A DNA stretch of 64,000 nucleotides from Streptomyces sp. NBC_00443 (GTDB lineage Bacteria > Actinomycetota > Actinomycetes > Streptomycetales > Streptomycetaceae). Below the pieces are notes generated by a model, which worked only from the letters and a program-made list of their open reading frames with translations, was not told the DNA's origin and did not search any database. How positions within the stretch are numbered: the stretch's first letter is position 1; the number at the start of each line of letters is the position of its first letter. Shown piece after piece: positions 1 through 8,278 of this stretch. The position numbers were made by a program, and so were the translations under genes. The stretch spans positions 5,394,001-5,458,000 of the forward strand of contig NZ_CP107917.1 in the NCBI RefSeq assembly GCF_036014175.1, written 5' to 3'.

Positions 1-45
1 CGCTGGGCCGGTGTCCGTGTTGCCGTTGCGGCCGTTTCTCGTGTG

Positions 46-540
46 TCAGCCCGCTGTGAGCCGTGCCGGTTCTATGCCGGCGACGAGGCCGGCGAGGGCC
101 TGGTCGATGTCGGGGCCGAGGTACCAGTCGCCGGTGTGGTCGAGGGCGTAGATGCGGCCTTCGGTGTCGATGGCGAGGAGGGACTCGGTGTCGGTTTCGG
201 CGCCGAGGGGGCAGACCTCGGTGTCGAGGGCGCGGCCGAGGTCGCCGAGGGTGCGGGCCATGTGCAGGCCGTGGAGCGGGTCGAAGTGGAGGGTGGCGGG
301 GGCGACCTGGCGGCCCGGGCCGGTGGGTGCGAGGTGCAGGCCGCCGAATTCGGCCCAGGCTTCTACGGCGGCGGGGAAAACGGCGTGGCGGTGGCCGGCG
401 GGTGAGGTGTGTTCGCGCAGGGAGTCTGCCCAGATCTCCGCTTGCTTGATGTCCCAGCGTCCGGGTTGCCAGCCGGCGGCGCGCAGGGCGGCGTCGACAG
501 GGACGGGAAAGCGGGTGGTGGAGGTGCGGTCGGTGTGCAT
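46..540 (-). CDS. SUKH-3-like immunity protein
   Basis: This 164-residue soluble protein resembles the SUKH-3 branch of the SUKH (SMI1/KNR4) superfamily, which neutralises polymorphic toxins by binding them. The visible cues are an N-terminal FPVPVDAALRAAGW stretch, a central AWAEFGGLHL segment, and a C-terminal run that ends in a strand pair and a helix (RIYALDHTGDWYLGPDIDQAL), the usual layout of the fold. There is no signal peptide or membrane segment. It lies 90 bases downstream of, and on the same strand as, a YwqJ-like deaminase gene, so it is the natural candidate inhibitor of that enzyme. The family assignment is from pattern memory; the toxin pairing is inferred from adjacency. Confidence 0.75.
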   Translation of the reverse strand: MHTDRTSTTRFPVPVDAALRAAGWQPGRWDIKQAEIWADSLREHTSPAGHRHAVFPAAVEAWAEFGGLHLAPTGPGRQVAPATLHFDPLHGLHMARTLGDLGRALDTEVCPLGAETDTESLLAIDTEGRIYALDHTGDWYLGPDIDQALAGLVAGIEPARLTAG

Positions 541-630
541 CTGCCCTTCGTTCGTCGGTGCCTATGGGATGTGCAGGATGTGCGGGGTATGTGCGGTGGG
601 GGTGGGTCGGCGGTCCGTGGCGGGGTGAGG

Positions 631-1146
631 TCAGCCGTCTGCCGCTGCCGGGTCGACGATGCGGACGCCGAAGTGGGCGCTGAGGGCGGTGCAGGCGCGG
701 CAGGGGGTGGCGAAGCTGCCGTGCAGGGGGTCACCGTCCTCGCGGATGCGGCGGGCGGTGAGCTTGGCCTGCTTGAGGGCTTTGCGGGCTTCGCCGTTGG
801 TCATGGGTTTGCGGGCGGAGCGTTTGCTGCGGGTGGCGTCGGCTGCGGCGATGTGGCGTGAGATGAGGATGGTCTCGGCGCAGCGGCCGGTGAAGCGGTC
901 GCGTTGGCCGCTGGTGAGGGTGTCGAGGAAGTCCTGGACGAGGTGGTGAAGCGCGGGGGGCTGGTCGCCGCGGGCGGCGGTGCCGGTGAGGGTTTCGCCG
1001 CGGACGGAGAGGGCGGCGGCGACGGTGGGGAGTATGCCGTCACGGCGGTGGCGGAGGGCGGGCGCGTGGGGGTTTTCGGTGGCGCTCCAGCCGATGCGGG
1101 GGTCGCCGGACCTCGCGGCGGGTTGGCCTGTCTGCGTCGCGTTCAT
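631..1146 (-). CDS. YwqJ-like deaminase domain protein
   Basis: This 171-residue protein looks like a member of the YwqJ-type deaminases, zinc enzymes of the cytidine-deaminase fold found mostly as toxin domains. The zinc-site signature is present: C89-A-E91 (Cys in place of the usual His, Glu as the proton shuttle) and P-C149-x-x-C152 near the C-terminus. The ATG at 1146 is chosen because a GGAGGGG ribosome site lies about nine bases upstream; the frame stays open further but has no better start. No secretion or pre-toxin domain is attached. The immediately downstream gene is a SUKH-type immunity protein. Substrate (nucleotide, DNA or RNA) cannot be told from sequence. Confidence 0.72.
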   Translation of the reverse strand: MNATQTGQPAARSGDPRIGWSATENPHAPALRHRRDGILPTVAAALSVRGETLTGTAARGDQPPALHHLVQDFLDTLTSGQRDRFTGRCAETILISRHIAAADATRSKRSARKPMTNGEARKALKQAKLTARRIREDGDPLHGSFATPCRACTALSAHFGVRIVDPAAADG

Positions 1147-1462
1147 GTTCTCATCCCCTCCCGAGCATCCCCCGGGCATGCTCTCGGACGTCACAGAGTG
1201 CCAAATGGCGTGGCGGGTGCGGAAGCTGGGGCGTCGCGACACGCCCAGGTTTGGGCGGGCTGTCACGGCAGGGTGACGGCTGGTCACGGAAGCGGAGGGG
1301 GTCACAACCGGCGCCGGTGACCGGTGTCGTCGTACCGCATAGGCTGTCGGCACCGCTTTCCATGCAGTGACGCGTGGATGGGGACGAGACAGCTGATACG
1401 GGGCGTTGTGACCGAGAGTGGTCATGGCGGACCGTATCTGAACGCCGCAGGGGGCAACCGCC
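1147..1462. other. Divergent intergenic region of the toxin/immunity locus
   Basis: This 316-base gap separates the deaminase/SUKH-3 pair on the minus strand from the two fusion genes on the plus strand, so it must carry both promoters. A GGGGG ribosome site lies just before the plus-strand start at 1463 and a GGAGGGG site just before the minus-strand start at 1146. I see no convincing minus-10 or minus-35 pair, no RNA gene and no extended repeat. Confidence 0.5.
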
Positions 1463-2488
1463 ATGACGACAGGTCGGCTCGGGCTGGGGGCACATCCCGG
1501 CCGCCAGGCCGGGGGACACGCCGCGCCGCCGAACGTGGCCTACGCCGGGCAGGTCGTGAATTTCCCGGATCCGGTCCGCGCGTCGCGTCACCCGAGAGGA
1601 GTACGGGTGGACGAGCGTGGTCACCCCGACTTCTCGCCGTACGCGCGCGCGGCCGTGGAGATCGCGGAGCCGCCGGAGGGCTTCGGGGTCGACGAGTTGC
1701 GGCTGACGGACTATGTGTCGGCGAACGCGGCGCTGGCGGCGTCGGGGCACGAGTTGTGGGACACGGTCCCGGCGGTGGCGACGCCGCACGGCTGGACGTG
1801 GCATCACGTGGTGGGTTCGCGGCGGCTGGAACTGGTTCCGGTCGAGGTGAAGGCGTTGCTGCGGCATCACGGCGGTATCGCGACGTCGGCGGTGGACCAC
1901 GACAAGCGGGGGACACGGCCGTTGCAGGAGACGCGGCCGGCGCACTTCCGGCTGCCGAAGTCGGGTGTGGCGGTGACGGAGGCGCAGGCGCTGGGGGTCG
2001 AGGAGGATCTCGGGTACCGGTTGCCGGGGGCGTATCGGTCGTTCCTGAAGGCCGCGGGCGGATGTGCCCCGGTGGGGACGGCGTTGGACGCGGAGCTGGG
2101 TCTGCTGGTCGACCAGCCGCTGTTCACGGTGCGGGACGAGGCCGCCGTCAATGACCTGGTCTATGTCAACAAGTGCCTGCGCGACCATCTGACCAAGGAC
2201 TACCTGGGTGTCGGGTTCGTGCAGGGCGGGTTGCTGGCCGTGAAGGTGAAGGGCGACCGGCTGGGTTCGGTGTGGTTCTGCGCGTACGACGACGCGCGGG
2301 ACGTCGATCCTTCGTGGGCGCCGGCGGAGCGTGTGGAGCGGCTGTTGATGCCGTGCGGTGAGGACTTCGACGCGTTTCTGTCCCGGCTGGCGGGTTCTCC
2401 GCCGGAGTTGGAGACGGTGGCGAATCTGATGGTGGACGGTGGGTTCGCGCGTGTGGTGCCCGTCGCTGCCGCGGCTGTGGGGGAGTGA
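1463..2488 (+). CDS. HNH/WHH-type nuclease fused to a SUKH (SMI1/KNR4) domain
   Basis: This 341-residue protein has two parts. Residues about 55-140 look like a small nuclease of the HNH/EndoVII class with a W111-T-W113-H114-H115 core, preceded by GHELWDTVP and followed by LELVPVEVKALLRHHGG (His135-His136), as in the WHH/LHH toxin nucleases. Residues about 165-318 form an SMI1/KNR4-like SUKH domain (GVEEDLGYRLPGAYRSFL, then a C-terminal GEDFDAFLSRLAG helix). Such nucleases are normally toxins and SUKH domains normally their inhibitors, so this is a toxin and antidote in one chain. The start has a GGGGG ribosome site eight bases upstream. The 3' end meets the next gene with almost no gap, so the two are cotranscribed. 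Fusion is seen directly; activity is unknown. Confidence 0.7.
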   Translation: MTTGRLGLGAHPGRQAGGHAAPPNVAYAGQVVNFPDPVRASRHPRGVRVDERGHPDFSPYARAAVEIAEPPEGFGVDELRLTDYVSANAALAASGHELWDTVPAVATPHGWTWHHVVGSRRLELVPVEVKALLRHHGGIATSAVDHDKRGTRPLQETRPAHFRLPKSGVAVTEAQALGVEEDLGYRLPGAYRSFLKAAGGCAPVGTALDAELGLLVDQPLFTVRDEAAVNDLVYVNKCLRDHLTKDYLGVGFVQGGLLAVKVKGDRLGSVWFCAYDDARDVDPSWAPAERVERLLMPCGEDFDAFLSRLAGSPPELETVANLMVDGGFARVVPVAAAAVGE

Positions 2489-2496
2489 GCTTCGCG

Positions 2497-5466
2497 ATGG
2501 TGACGTTCGCGCAGGCGCAGGAGCGTGCGGAAGAGTGGATCAACGGTGAGGTGCCGGCGTACCAGCATCGTGAGGTGCGGGTACGGGAGTTCGGGCTCGG
2601 GTTCGTGGTGTGGGCCGAGGACCGCGCCGACGGTCCGCGTTCGGACGGGGGCGCGCAGCGGCTGGTGATCGCCCGGGACAGCGGGGAGGCCACGTTGTGG
2701 CCGGCGCTGCCGGTGGGCGAGGTGATTCGCCGCTACGAGGAGGAGTACGGCCGTGGAGACGCGGCTGCGCAACCGGCGCCGGCGGCTCCGGCGCGGGTGG
2801 ATCTGAATCAGACGTCGTTCCTGCTGACTCCGCCGGAGTGGCTGCAGGAGGCGGCGGACCGGATAGGGGTTCCGGACCGGCGGGACGGGGGCTCGGGCTC
2901 CGGTTCCGGTTCGGGCTCGGCTTCGGTTTCGGACTTCGACACTGGTGCGGGCGGTGGTACGCCGGGTGCCGCATCGCTGCCCGAGACGCAGGGAGGGGTG
3001 CCGGTGGGTGCCGCGTCTTCGTCGGCTCCTCCGCCGCGGGAGCCCGGGGTGCCCGAAGGGGCGACTCCCTGGGCCGGTACGGACACCAACGCCGATCCCG
3101 GTGAGGACCGTTCGGTGCCGTTGCCGGAGACGGTGTTCGCGCCGCCGCTGAGCGGTGACGACGCAACGCCGCCGGACGCCAAGACGGCGCTGATGTCGGG
3201 CGGCAGCCGGCTTCCGAAGACCGCGGTCTCGCCGGCGCTGGACGGTTCCGACGCGCCGGGCGCGACGCCTCCGCCGCCGGGGGCGCCTCCTTCGTACGGG
3301 TATCCGCAGGGTGCGGGCGGGCCGGGTACGCCGCCTCCGCCGCCGGCTGCGCCTTCGTACGGGTATCCGCAGGGTCCTGGCGCGCCGGGTACGCCTGCAC
3401 CGGGTACGCCTGCGCCGGGTGTCCCTGGGGCGGGTGCCACGCCGCCGCCTGCGCCCTCCTATGGCTACCCGCAGGGTGCGCCGCAGGCTCCGCAGACGCC
3501 CGGGCGGTCGCTCGCGCCCAACGCCGGGGACATCGCCGATGCCGCGACGAGCAAGGCGGCGCCTCCTCGTGCGCGGGGTGGGGCTACGCCGCCGCCTCCG
3601 CCGGGCGCTCCGGGTACGCCCGGGGGCGGGTACGTTCCGACGCAGCTGGTGTCGTCGCTCGGCCCCGACGGGCCCGAGGGCGCTGCCGGGCCGGGGGCTG
3701 CGCAGGGGCCGGGTGCCGCGAGCGGGCCCGGCATTCCGCAGCCTCCGGGTGCCCCGGGTGCGCCCGGCACGCCCGGCGCACCGCAGCCTCCGGGCGGTGT
3801 GCACCATGCTGCGACCGTGCTGGCCGACCCGAGCCAGATGGGCGGCGCCCCGCAGCCGCCGGGGCCCCCTGGGGCGCCGGGTGCGCCGAATCCGTCCGGT
3901 CTTCCCAACCAGCCCGGTGCTCCCGGTGCTCCCGCCGCTCCGGGTATGCCGGGTGCGCCGAATGCGCCTGGCATCCCGAACCCGCCCGGTGCTCCGGGCG
4001 CTCCGGGTATGCCCGGTGCGCCGCAGCCGCCGGGTGCCCCTGGCGCGCCCGGTGTTCCGGGTGCCCCTGGCGGTGCTCGCGAGGGCGTTCACCACGCGGA
4101 GACGGTGTTCGCCGCACCCTCGGCGGGCGGACCCGGTGTGCCGCCTCCACCGTCGGCGCCCGGCGCGCCGAAGCCGCCCGGAGCTCCAGGCATGCCGCCG
4201 GGCGCCCCGGGCACGCCACCCGGAGCTCCTGGTGTTCCGTCCGGCCCACCCGGTATGCCGCCGGGCGCACTCGGTATGCCGCCCGGTGCTCCGGGTATGG
4301 CCCCCGGCGCCCCCGGTACCCCTCCTGGCGCTCCGGGTATGGCCCCTGGCGCCCCGGGTATGCCGCCCGGCGCGTTGGGCACTCCGCCAGGCGCCCCCCA
4401 GCCCCCGATGCCGCCCGGCGCGATCCACCCGCCCGGTCAGCCCGGCCCGGGTCAGCCCCCGGCCTACGGCTACCCGCAGCCGCCCGCCGGTCAGCCGACC
4501 GTGGGCCCCGGCTACCAGGCCGTGCTCCGCTACCGTGCGCAGGACGGGTCGGAGCAGCAGCTGATCCGGCGTTCGGCGCCGGGCACGCCGCATCCGGAGT
4601 GGCAGATCTTCCACGAGCTGCGAGGCATGAACGTGCCCCCGGACCAGGTGCTGGAGCTGCACACCGAGCTGGAGTCGTGTGAGCTGCCGGGCGCGTACTG
4701 CGCGCGGATGATCCGGGAGCAGTGGCCGCAGGCGCGGATCACGTCCATCGCGCCGTACGGCACGGATCACGCGAGCCGGCAGCAGGGCATGCAGCAGCTG
4801 ATCGCCCATCAGGGCGAGTTGCACCAGGTGGCCGACGGGCCCGCCCGGCCGGCGCCGGTGCGGGTCCCGGTGCAGCCGGTGCAGCCGGTGCAGCCGATCC
4901 CGCCGGAGGGTGTGGCGCAGGAGCTGGCGGGGGCGTTCGGGCCGGGGCTCTTCCGGTTCGAGCAGGCCGCCGTGTCCCGGCAGGGCGTTCCGCCGGTCGT
5001 GGCGCACTGCCTGGTGGTCGGTGGTCTGCCGATGGACATGGGCCCGTTCTTCTGGGCGCAGGCCCAGCCGGGTCGGCCCGTTCCGACGCTGGCGGAGCTG
5101 GCGCAGGAGCGCGGGGTGCAGCCGGCGTCGGACGCGGGGTCGTACCTGGTGATGGGCAGCGACTTCGGCAAGGCGATCTGCGTCCAGTACGGCACGGCGA
5201 ACATCGTCGCCGTGCCCGTGGAGGCGGGCCCGGGCGGCGCGCCCGTACCGCCGCAGTTCGTGAACACGGGCCTGCCCGAGTTCCAGCGCTGCCTGGCACT
5301 GCTGGGCGGGATGTGGCGTCTTCGCTTCGGCCTGAACCAGGAGCAGGCGGGCCGTTGGACCGTCGACTTCCAGGCCCAGCTCGCCTCGCTCGACCCGGCG
5401 GCGCTCGGGTCGCCGGAGAGCTGGTGGTCGGTGCTGCTGGAGCAGATGTGGGACGGGCTGTTGTGA
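2497..5466 (+). CDS. Multidomain protein: YrhB-like, Gly/Pro-rich spacer, deaminase-like, SUKH-4
   Basis: This 989-residue protein has four regions. Residues 1-90 resemble the YrhB (Imm35) immunity domain. Residues about 250-668 are a low-complexity, collagen-like Gly/Pro/Ala spacer that repeats short units such as PGAPG and YGYPQG. Residues about 670-780 carry a deaminase-like zinc signature, H722-T-E724 followed by C728 and C735, reminiscent of the XOO_2897-type toxin deaminases. Residues about 805-989 match the SUKH-4 immunity fold (FGPGLFRFEQAAV, then a conserved ending with WWSVLLEQMWDGLL). An enzyme-like domain is thus flanked by two immunity-type domains. A GTG at 2485 is also in frame, but the GGGGGAG at 2479-2485 is spaced properly only for the ATG at 2497. 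It is coupled to the upstream nuclease-SUKH gene. Codon choice becomes repetitive in the spacer, so its length probably varies between strains. Confidence 0.72.
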   Translation: MVTFAQAQERAEEWINGEVPAYQHREVRVREFGLGFVVWAEDRADGPRSDGGAQRLVIARDSGEATLWPALPVGEVIRRYEEEYGRGDAAAQPAPAAPARVDLNQTSFLLTPPEWLQEAADRIGVPDRRDGGSGSGSGSGSASVSDFDTGAGGGTPGAASLPETQGGVPVGAASSSAPPPREPGVPEGATPWAGTDTNADPGEDRSVPLPETVFAPPLSGDDATPPDAKTALMSGGSRLPKTAVSPALDGSDAPGATPPPPGAPPSYGYPQGAGGPGTPPPPPAAPSYGYPQGPGAPGTPAPGTPAPGVPGAGATPPPAPSYGYPQGAPQAPQTPGRSLAPNAGDIADAATSKAAPPRARGGATPPPPPGAPGTPGGGYVPTQLVSSLGPDGPEGAAGPGAAQGPGAASGPGIPQPPGAPGAPGTPGAPQPPGGVHHAATVLADPSQMGGAPQPPGPPGAPGAPNPSGLPNQPGAPGAPAAPGMPGAPNAPGIPNPPGAPGAPGMPGAPQPPGAPGAPGVPGAPGGAREGVHHAETVFAAPSAGGPGVPPPPSAPGAPKPPGAPGMPPGAPGTPPGAPGVPSGPPGMPPGALGMPPGAPGMAPGAPGTPPGAPGMAPGAPGMPPGALGTPPGAPQPPMPPGAIHPPGQPGPGQPPAYGYPQPPAGQPTVGPGYQAVLRYRAQDGSEQQLIRRSAPGTPHPEWQIFHELRGMNVPPDQVLELHTELESCELPGAYCARMIREQWPQARITSIAPYGTDHASRQQGMQQLIAHQGELHQVADGPARPAPVRVPVQPVQPVQPIPPEGVAQELAGAFGPGLFRFEQAAVSRQGVPPVVAHCLVVGGLPMDMGPFFWAQAQPGRPVPTLAELAQERGVQPASDAGSYLVMGSDFGKAICVQYGTANIVAVPVEAGPGGAPVPPQFVNTGLPEFQRCLALLGGMWRLRFGLNQEQAGRWTVDFQAQLASLDPAALGSPESWWSVLLEQMWDGLL

Positions 5467-5533
5467 CGCCGTTCCGCTGCTCGATGTGAGGTGATGTCAC
5501 CCGACTGCCGCTGACGGTGGCGTGCGGGTTGTG

Positions 5534-5574
5534 AAAGGGCCGGCTCCCGGTTGTGCGACCGGGGCCGGCCCTTT
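5534..5574 (+). terminator. Terminator after the toxin/immunity fusion operon
   Basis: A GC-rich hairpin with arms AAAGGGCCGG and CCGGCCCTTT and an inner ACCGGG pairing lies 68 bases after the stop codon. The 3' arm ends in a short T run, which fits an intrinsic terminator. Confidence 0.75.
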
Positions 5575-5726
5575 GCGTATGCGCTACTCGTCGCGCCTTT
5601 GTGCCTCTGTGCCCACCGTGCCTTGCCTCCTGCGCGGAGTGTCGCGTTATGAACGCTTCCGCCCGATACATCAAGATGTGCGCTAAATCATCATTTCGCA
5701 TCCGTTCGGCGGAGAGGGGTTCAAGG

Positions 5727-6614
5727 ATGAGCAGCGCACCGGTCCCGCTCTACGACTTCGTGGTCGTACGAGGGCGTGGCTACCGTCCCGAACAGGTCGA
5801 CGCCTACATCGACGACCTGTTCCGGGACCGTGACGCCGCCTGGGAGCGGGCCGCCCGGCTCACCGTGCTCGCCAGGGAGATGGATGTGGAGGCGGAGCGG
5901 CTGCGGGAGGTGGTGGAGGAACTCGACCCGCAGACGTACGAGGAACTCGGGCATCGGGCCTGGCGGCTGTTCGAGATGGTGCAGGAGGAGGCCGCGGCCG
6001 TGCGGGAGGGCGCGCGCAAGGAGGCGCAGCGGCTGATGGAGGAGGCCCAGACGTACGCGGACGAGGTGGGGGACGCGGCACAGGCGCACGCCGACGCCGT
6101 GAGCGCCGAGGCCGAGGAGTACGCCCGTCAGCGGTTGCTCGCCGCGCGCGGGGAGGCGGGCGAGATCCGCATCGCCGCCCGGCGTGAGGTGAAGGAGGAG
6201 CGAGGGGAGGTGCTCGGCCCGATGCGCGAGGCGCGCCAGCGCACCAAGGTGCTGCTCGCCCAGCAGGCCAAGGAGCACGCCGAGCGGGAGGCGGAGGCCG
6301 AGCGGGAGGCCGAGAAGGGGCTGGCCGCGGTGGAGGCGTCGGAGGAGGAGAGGTTGGTGCGGGCCGAGGCCGCGGTGGCCGAGGCGCAGCAGGAGCTCGC
6401 GGACGCGCAGACCACGGCGAAGACCTTGCAGGAGGAGGCGCGGGCGCGTGCGGAGGAGGTGGTCGAGCAGGCTCGGAAGCGGGCGGAGGAGATCGCCCGG
6501 GACACGGAGCAGGTGCTGCGCGAGCACGGGGAGACGTGGGACGAGGTGCGGATGCAGATGGACCAGATGCGCAACAGCCTCTCGACACTGGAGCGGCAGG
6601 CGGCCCTGGAGTGA
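5727..6614 (+). CDS. DivIVA-like coiled-coil protein
   Basis: This 295-residue protein begins with a DivIVA-type N-terminus (YDFVVVRGRGYRPEQVDAYIDDLFRDRD, residues 8-35), a membrane-curvature binding module that recruits polar growth and division factors. The rest is almost entirely heptad-type coiled coil rich in Glu, Ala and Arg, with a weak break near residue 150. Streptomyces encodes several such proteins besides DivIVA itself, often labelled cellulose-binding or cytoskeletal. The ATG at 5727 follows a GGAGAGGGG ribosome site and starts directly before the conserved domain, so the longer open frame upstream is not used. The symporter frame on the other strand runs into this gene, which is best explained by a frameshift there. 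It is not Wag31/DivIVA itself because the characteristic short linker and C-terminus are absent. Confidence 0.8.
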   Translation: MSSAPVPLYDFVVVRGRGYRPEQVDAYIDDLFRDRDAAWERAARLTVLAREMDVEAERLREVVEELDPQTYEELGHRAWRLFEMVQEEAAAVREGARKEAQRLMEEAQTYADEVGDAAQAHADAVSAEAEEYARQRLLAARGEAGEIRIAARREVKEERGEVLGPMREARQRTKVLLAQQAKEHAEREAEAEREAEKGLAAVEASEEERLVRAEAAVAEAQQELADAQTTAKTLQEEARARAEEVVEQARKRAEEIARDTEQVLREHGETWDEVRMQMDQMRNSLSTLERQAALE

Positions 6615-8278
6615 AGCGGGGCCGGGATCCGCAGACCCCGGCCCCGCCCCCGACACCCCGCCGCAGGCTCAGTTCCCCTGCGCACCGCCCCCGCCAGAAT
6701 CCACCCCTCCACGGCCTCGTACTGCCGCCGCTGTTCCTCCGACTTGCCCCGCCCCGACACGACCGTCCCCAGCCAGCCGAGGAGGAACCCGGCCGGAATC
6801 GACACGAGCCCGGGCGTGGTGAACGGGAACCAGTTGAAGTCGGCTTCGGGGAAGGCCGAGACCGGCGACCCGGAGACCAGATTGGTACCCGGCATCATCA
6901 CCAGCACGACCAGCGAGCCGCCGATCAGCGTCCACAGCAGACCGGTCCGCGTGTACCGGCGCCAGAAGAGGCTGTAGACCAGGGCCGGGGCGATCGCCGA
7001 GGCGCCCAGCGTGAAGGACAGCGTCACCAGCGGCTGAAGGCTGCGGTGCTGGACCATCGTCGCCAGCACGATCGCCGGGACGCCCACCGCCAGCGCCGCC
7101 AGCCGGGCCACCATCATCTCGCGGCGGCCGGACAGCTCCCGCAGCCGGGTGGCGAACACGTCGTGGGCGAGGGAGTTGGCGCAGGCGAGGATCATGCCGG
7201 CGACCGAGGCGAGCACGGTCAGGAAGATGGCCGTGGTGACCGCCGTGAACAGCAACGTCTCCGCCGTGGAGACCTCGGCGCCGAACGCGGCCCTGGAGCC
7301 CAGCAGATACGCCGTGTTGCCCTGCGGGTCCGCCCCGGCGATCACCTCACGCCCGATCAGCGCCGTGGCGCCGAAGCCGACCACCGTGATCACCAGCACG
7401 AACAGCGCCACGCTCGACACCGCCCACGACATGGAGCGCCGCACCTGCCGGGCGCCCGACGCCGTGTACATGCGCATGGTGATGTGCGGCAGGACCGCAC
7501 CGCCGAGGACGACCGCGAGCTGGGAGCTGATCATGTCGAGCCGGGGATGCGGACCGCCCGCGAACTGCAGACCCGACTCCAGGAACGCCGGGCCGACCCC
7601 GCTCCGGTCCGCCGCCGCGTTGAACAGCGCGCCCGGATCCCAGTCGAACCGGTCCAGCACCAGTACGGCGACCACGGCGCCCGATCCGAGCAGCATCACC
7701 AGCTTCAGGATCTGGATGAGCGCGGTGCCCTTCATCCCGCCGATCGCCGCGTAGCTGATCATCAGCACGCCCAGGCCGACGATGCACCCCGTCTTCAGGG
7801 TGTCGCTCGAGAATCCGAGGATGAACGCCAGCAGTTGCCCGGTCCCGGCCAGCTGCACGAGCATCAGCGGCACCAGCGCGGCCAGCGTCACCGCGCAGGC
7901 CGCGATCCGTACGCCTCGCCCCGGCATCCGGCGCGCGAGCGCGTCGCCCATGGTGAACCGGCCCGCGTTGCGCAGGGGTTCGGCCAGCAGGAACATCAGC
8001 AGCATCAGCGACAGGGCGGTGCTCAGGGCCAGCACGATCCCGTCGTAACCGCACAGCGCGACCACACCGGTGGTCCCGAGCACGGTCGCCGCGCTGATGT
8101 AGTCGCCGCCGATCGCCAGGCCGTTGCGCATCGGGGACAGGGAGCTGTAGCCCGTGTAGAACTCGTCGAGGTCGTCCCGGTCCGGGCCCGTCATCACGCA
8201 CAACAGCAGCGTGACGGTGGCCACCGCGCAGAAGGCGACCAGCGACATCGCCTGCGCGTTATCGCTGAACTCCGTCAT
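6128..8278 (-). CDS. Sodium:solute symporter (ActP-like), apparent C-terminal frameshift
   Basis: This is a membrane symporter of the SSS family, of the cation/acetate type that takes up small carboxylates with Na+ or H+. About 13 hydrophobic helices run from residue 10 to 525, with the typical GGDYISAATVLG, GRFTMGDALARRM and YAAIGGMKGT segments. Homologues end near residue 535. Here the frame does not stop there: it runs on for about 180 low-complexity residues antisense to the coiled-coil gene, to 6128. In the neighbouring frame a stop lies at 6669, and adding one G near 6685-6693 would give an ending such as ILAGAGAQGN. A missing base (error or mutation) is therefore likely, and the functional gene is about 6669-8278. 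The start at 8278 has a GGGAG site and overlaps the DUF485 gene by four bases. Confidence 0.75.
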   Translation of the reverse strand: MTEFSDNAQAMSLVAFCAVATVTLLLCVMTGPDRDDLDEFYTGYSSLSPMRNGLAIGGDYISAATVLGTTGVVALCGYDGIVLALSTALSLMLLMFLLAEPLRNAGRFTMGDALARRMPGRGVRIAACAVTLAALVPLMLVQLAGTGQLLAFILGFSSDTLKTGCIVGLGVLMISYAAIGGMKGTALIQILKLVMLLGSGAVVAVLVLDRFDWDPGALFNAAADRSGVGPAFLESGLQFAGGPHPRLDMISSQLAVVLGGAVLPHITMRMYTASGARQVRRSMSWAVSSVALFVLVITVVGFGATALIGREVIAGADPQGNTAYLLGSRAAFGAEVSTAETLLFTAVTTAIFLTVLASVAGMILACANSLAHDVFATRLRELSGRREMMVARLAALAVGVPAIVLATMVQHRSLQPLVTLSFTLGASAIAPALVYSLFWRRYTRTGLLWTLIGGSLVVLVMMPGTNLVSGSPVSAFPEADFNWFPFTTPGLVSIPAGFLLGWLGTVVSGRGKSEEQRRQYEAVEGWILAGAVRRGTEPAAGCRGRGRGLRIPAPLHSRAACRSSVERLLRIWSICIRTSSHVSPCSRSTCSVSRAISSARFRACSTTSSARARASSCKVFAVVCASASSCCASATAASARTNLSSSDASTAASPFSASRSASASRSACSLACWASSTLVRWRASRIGPSTSPRSSFTSRRAAMRISPASPRAASNR

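Noticed and set aside
2200..5007. Long minus-strand open frame opposite the multidomain protein
   Set aside because: Arg-rich repetitive composition that mirrors the Gly/Pro spacer; no start signal or domain.
6128..6668. C-terminal 180-residue tail of the symporter as a true extra domain
   Set aside because: It is low complexity, antisense to a well-formed coiled-coil gene, and unlike the symporter family; a one-base shift explains it better.
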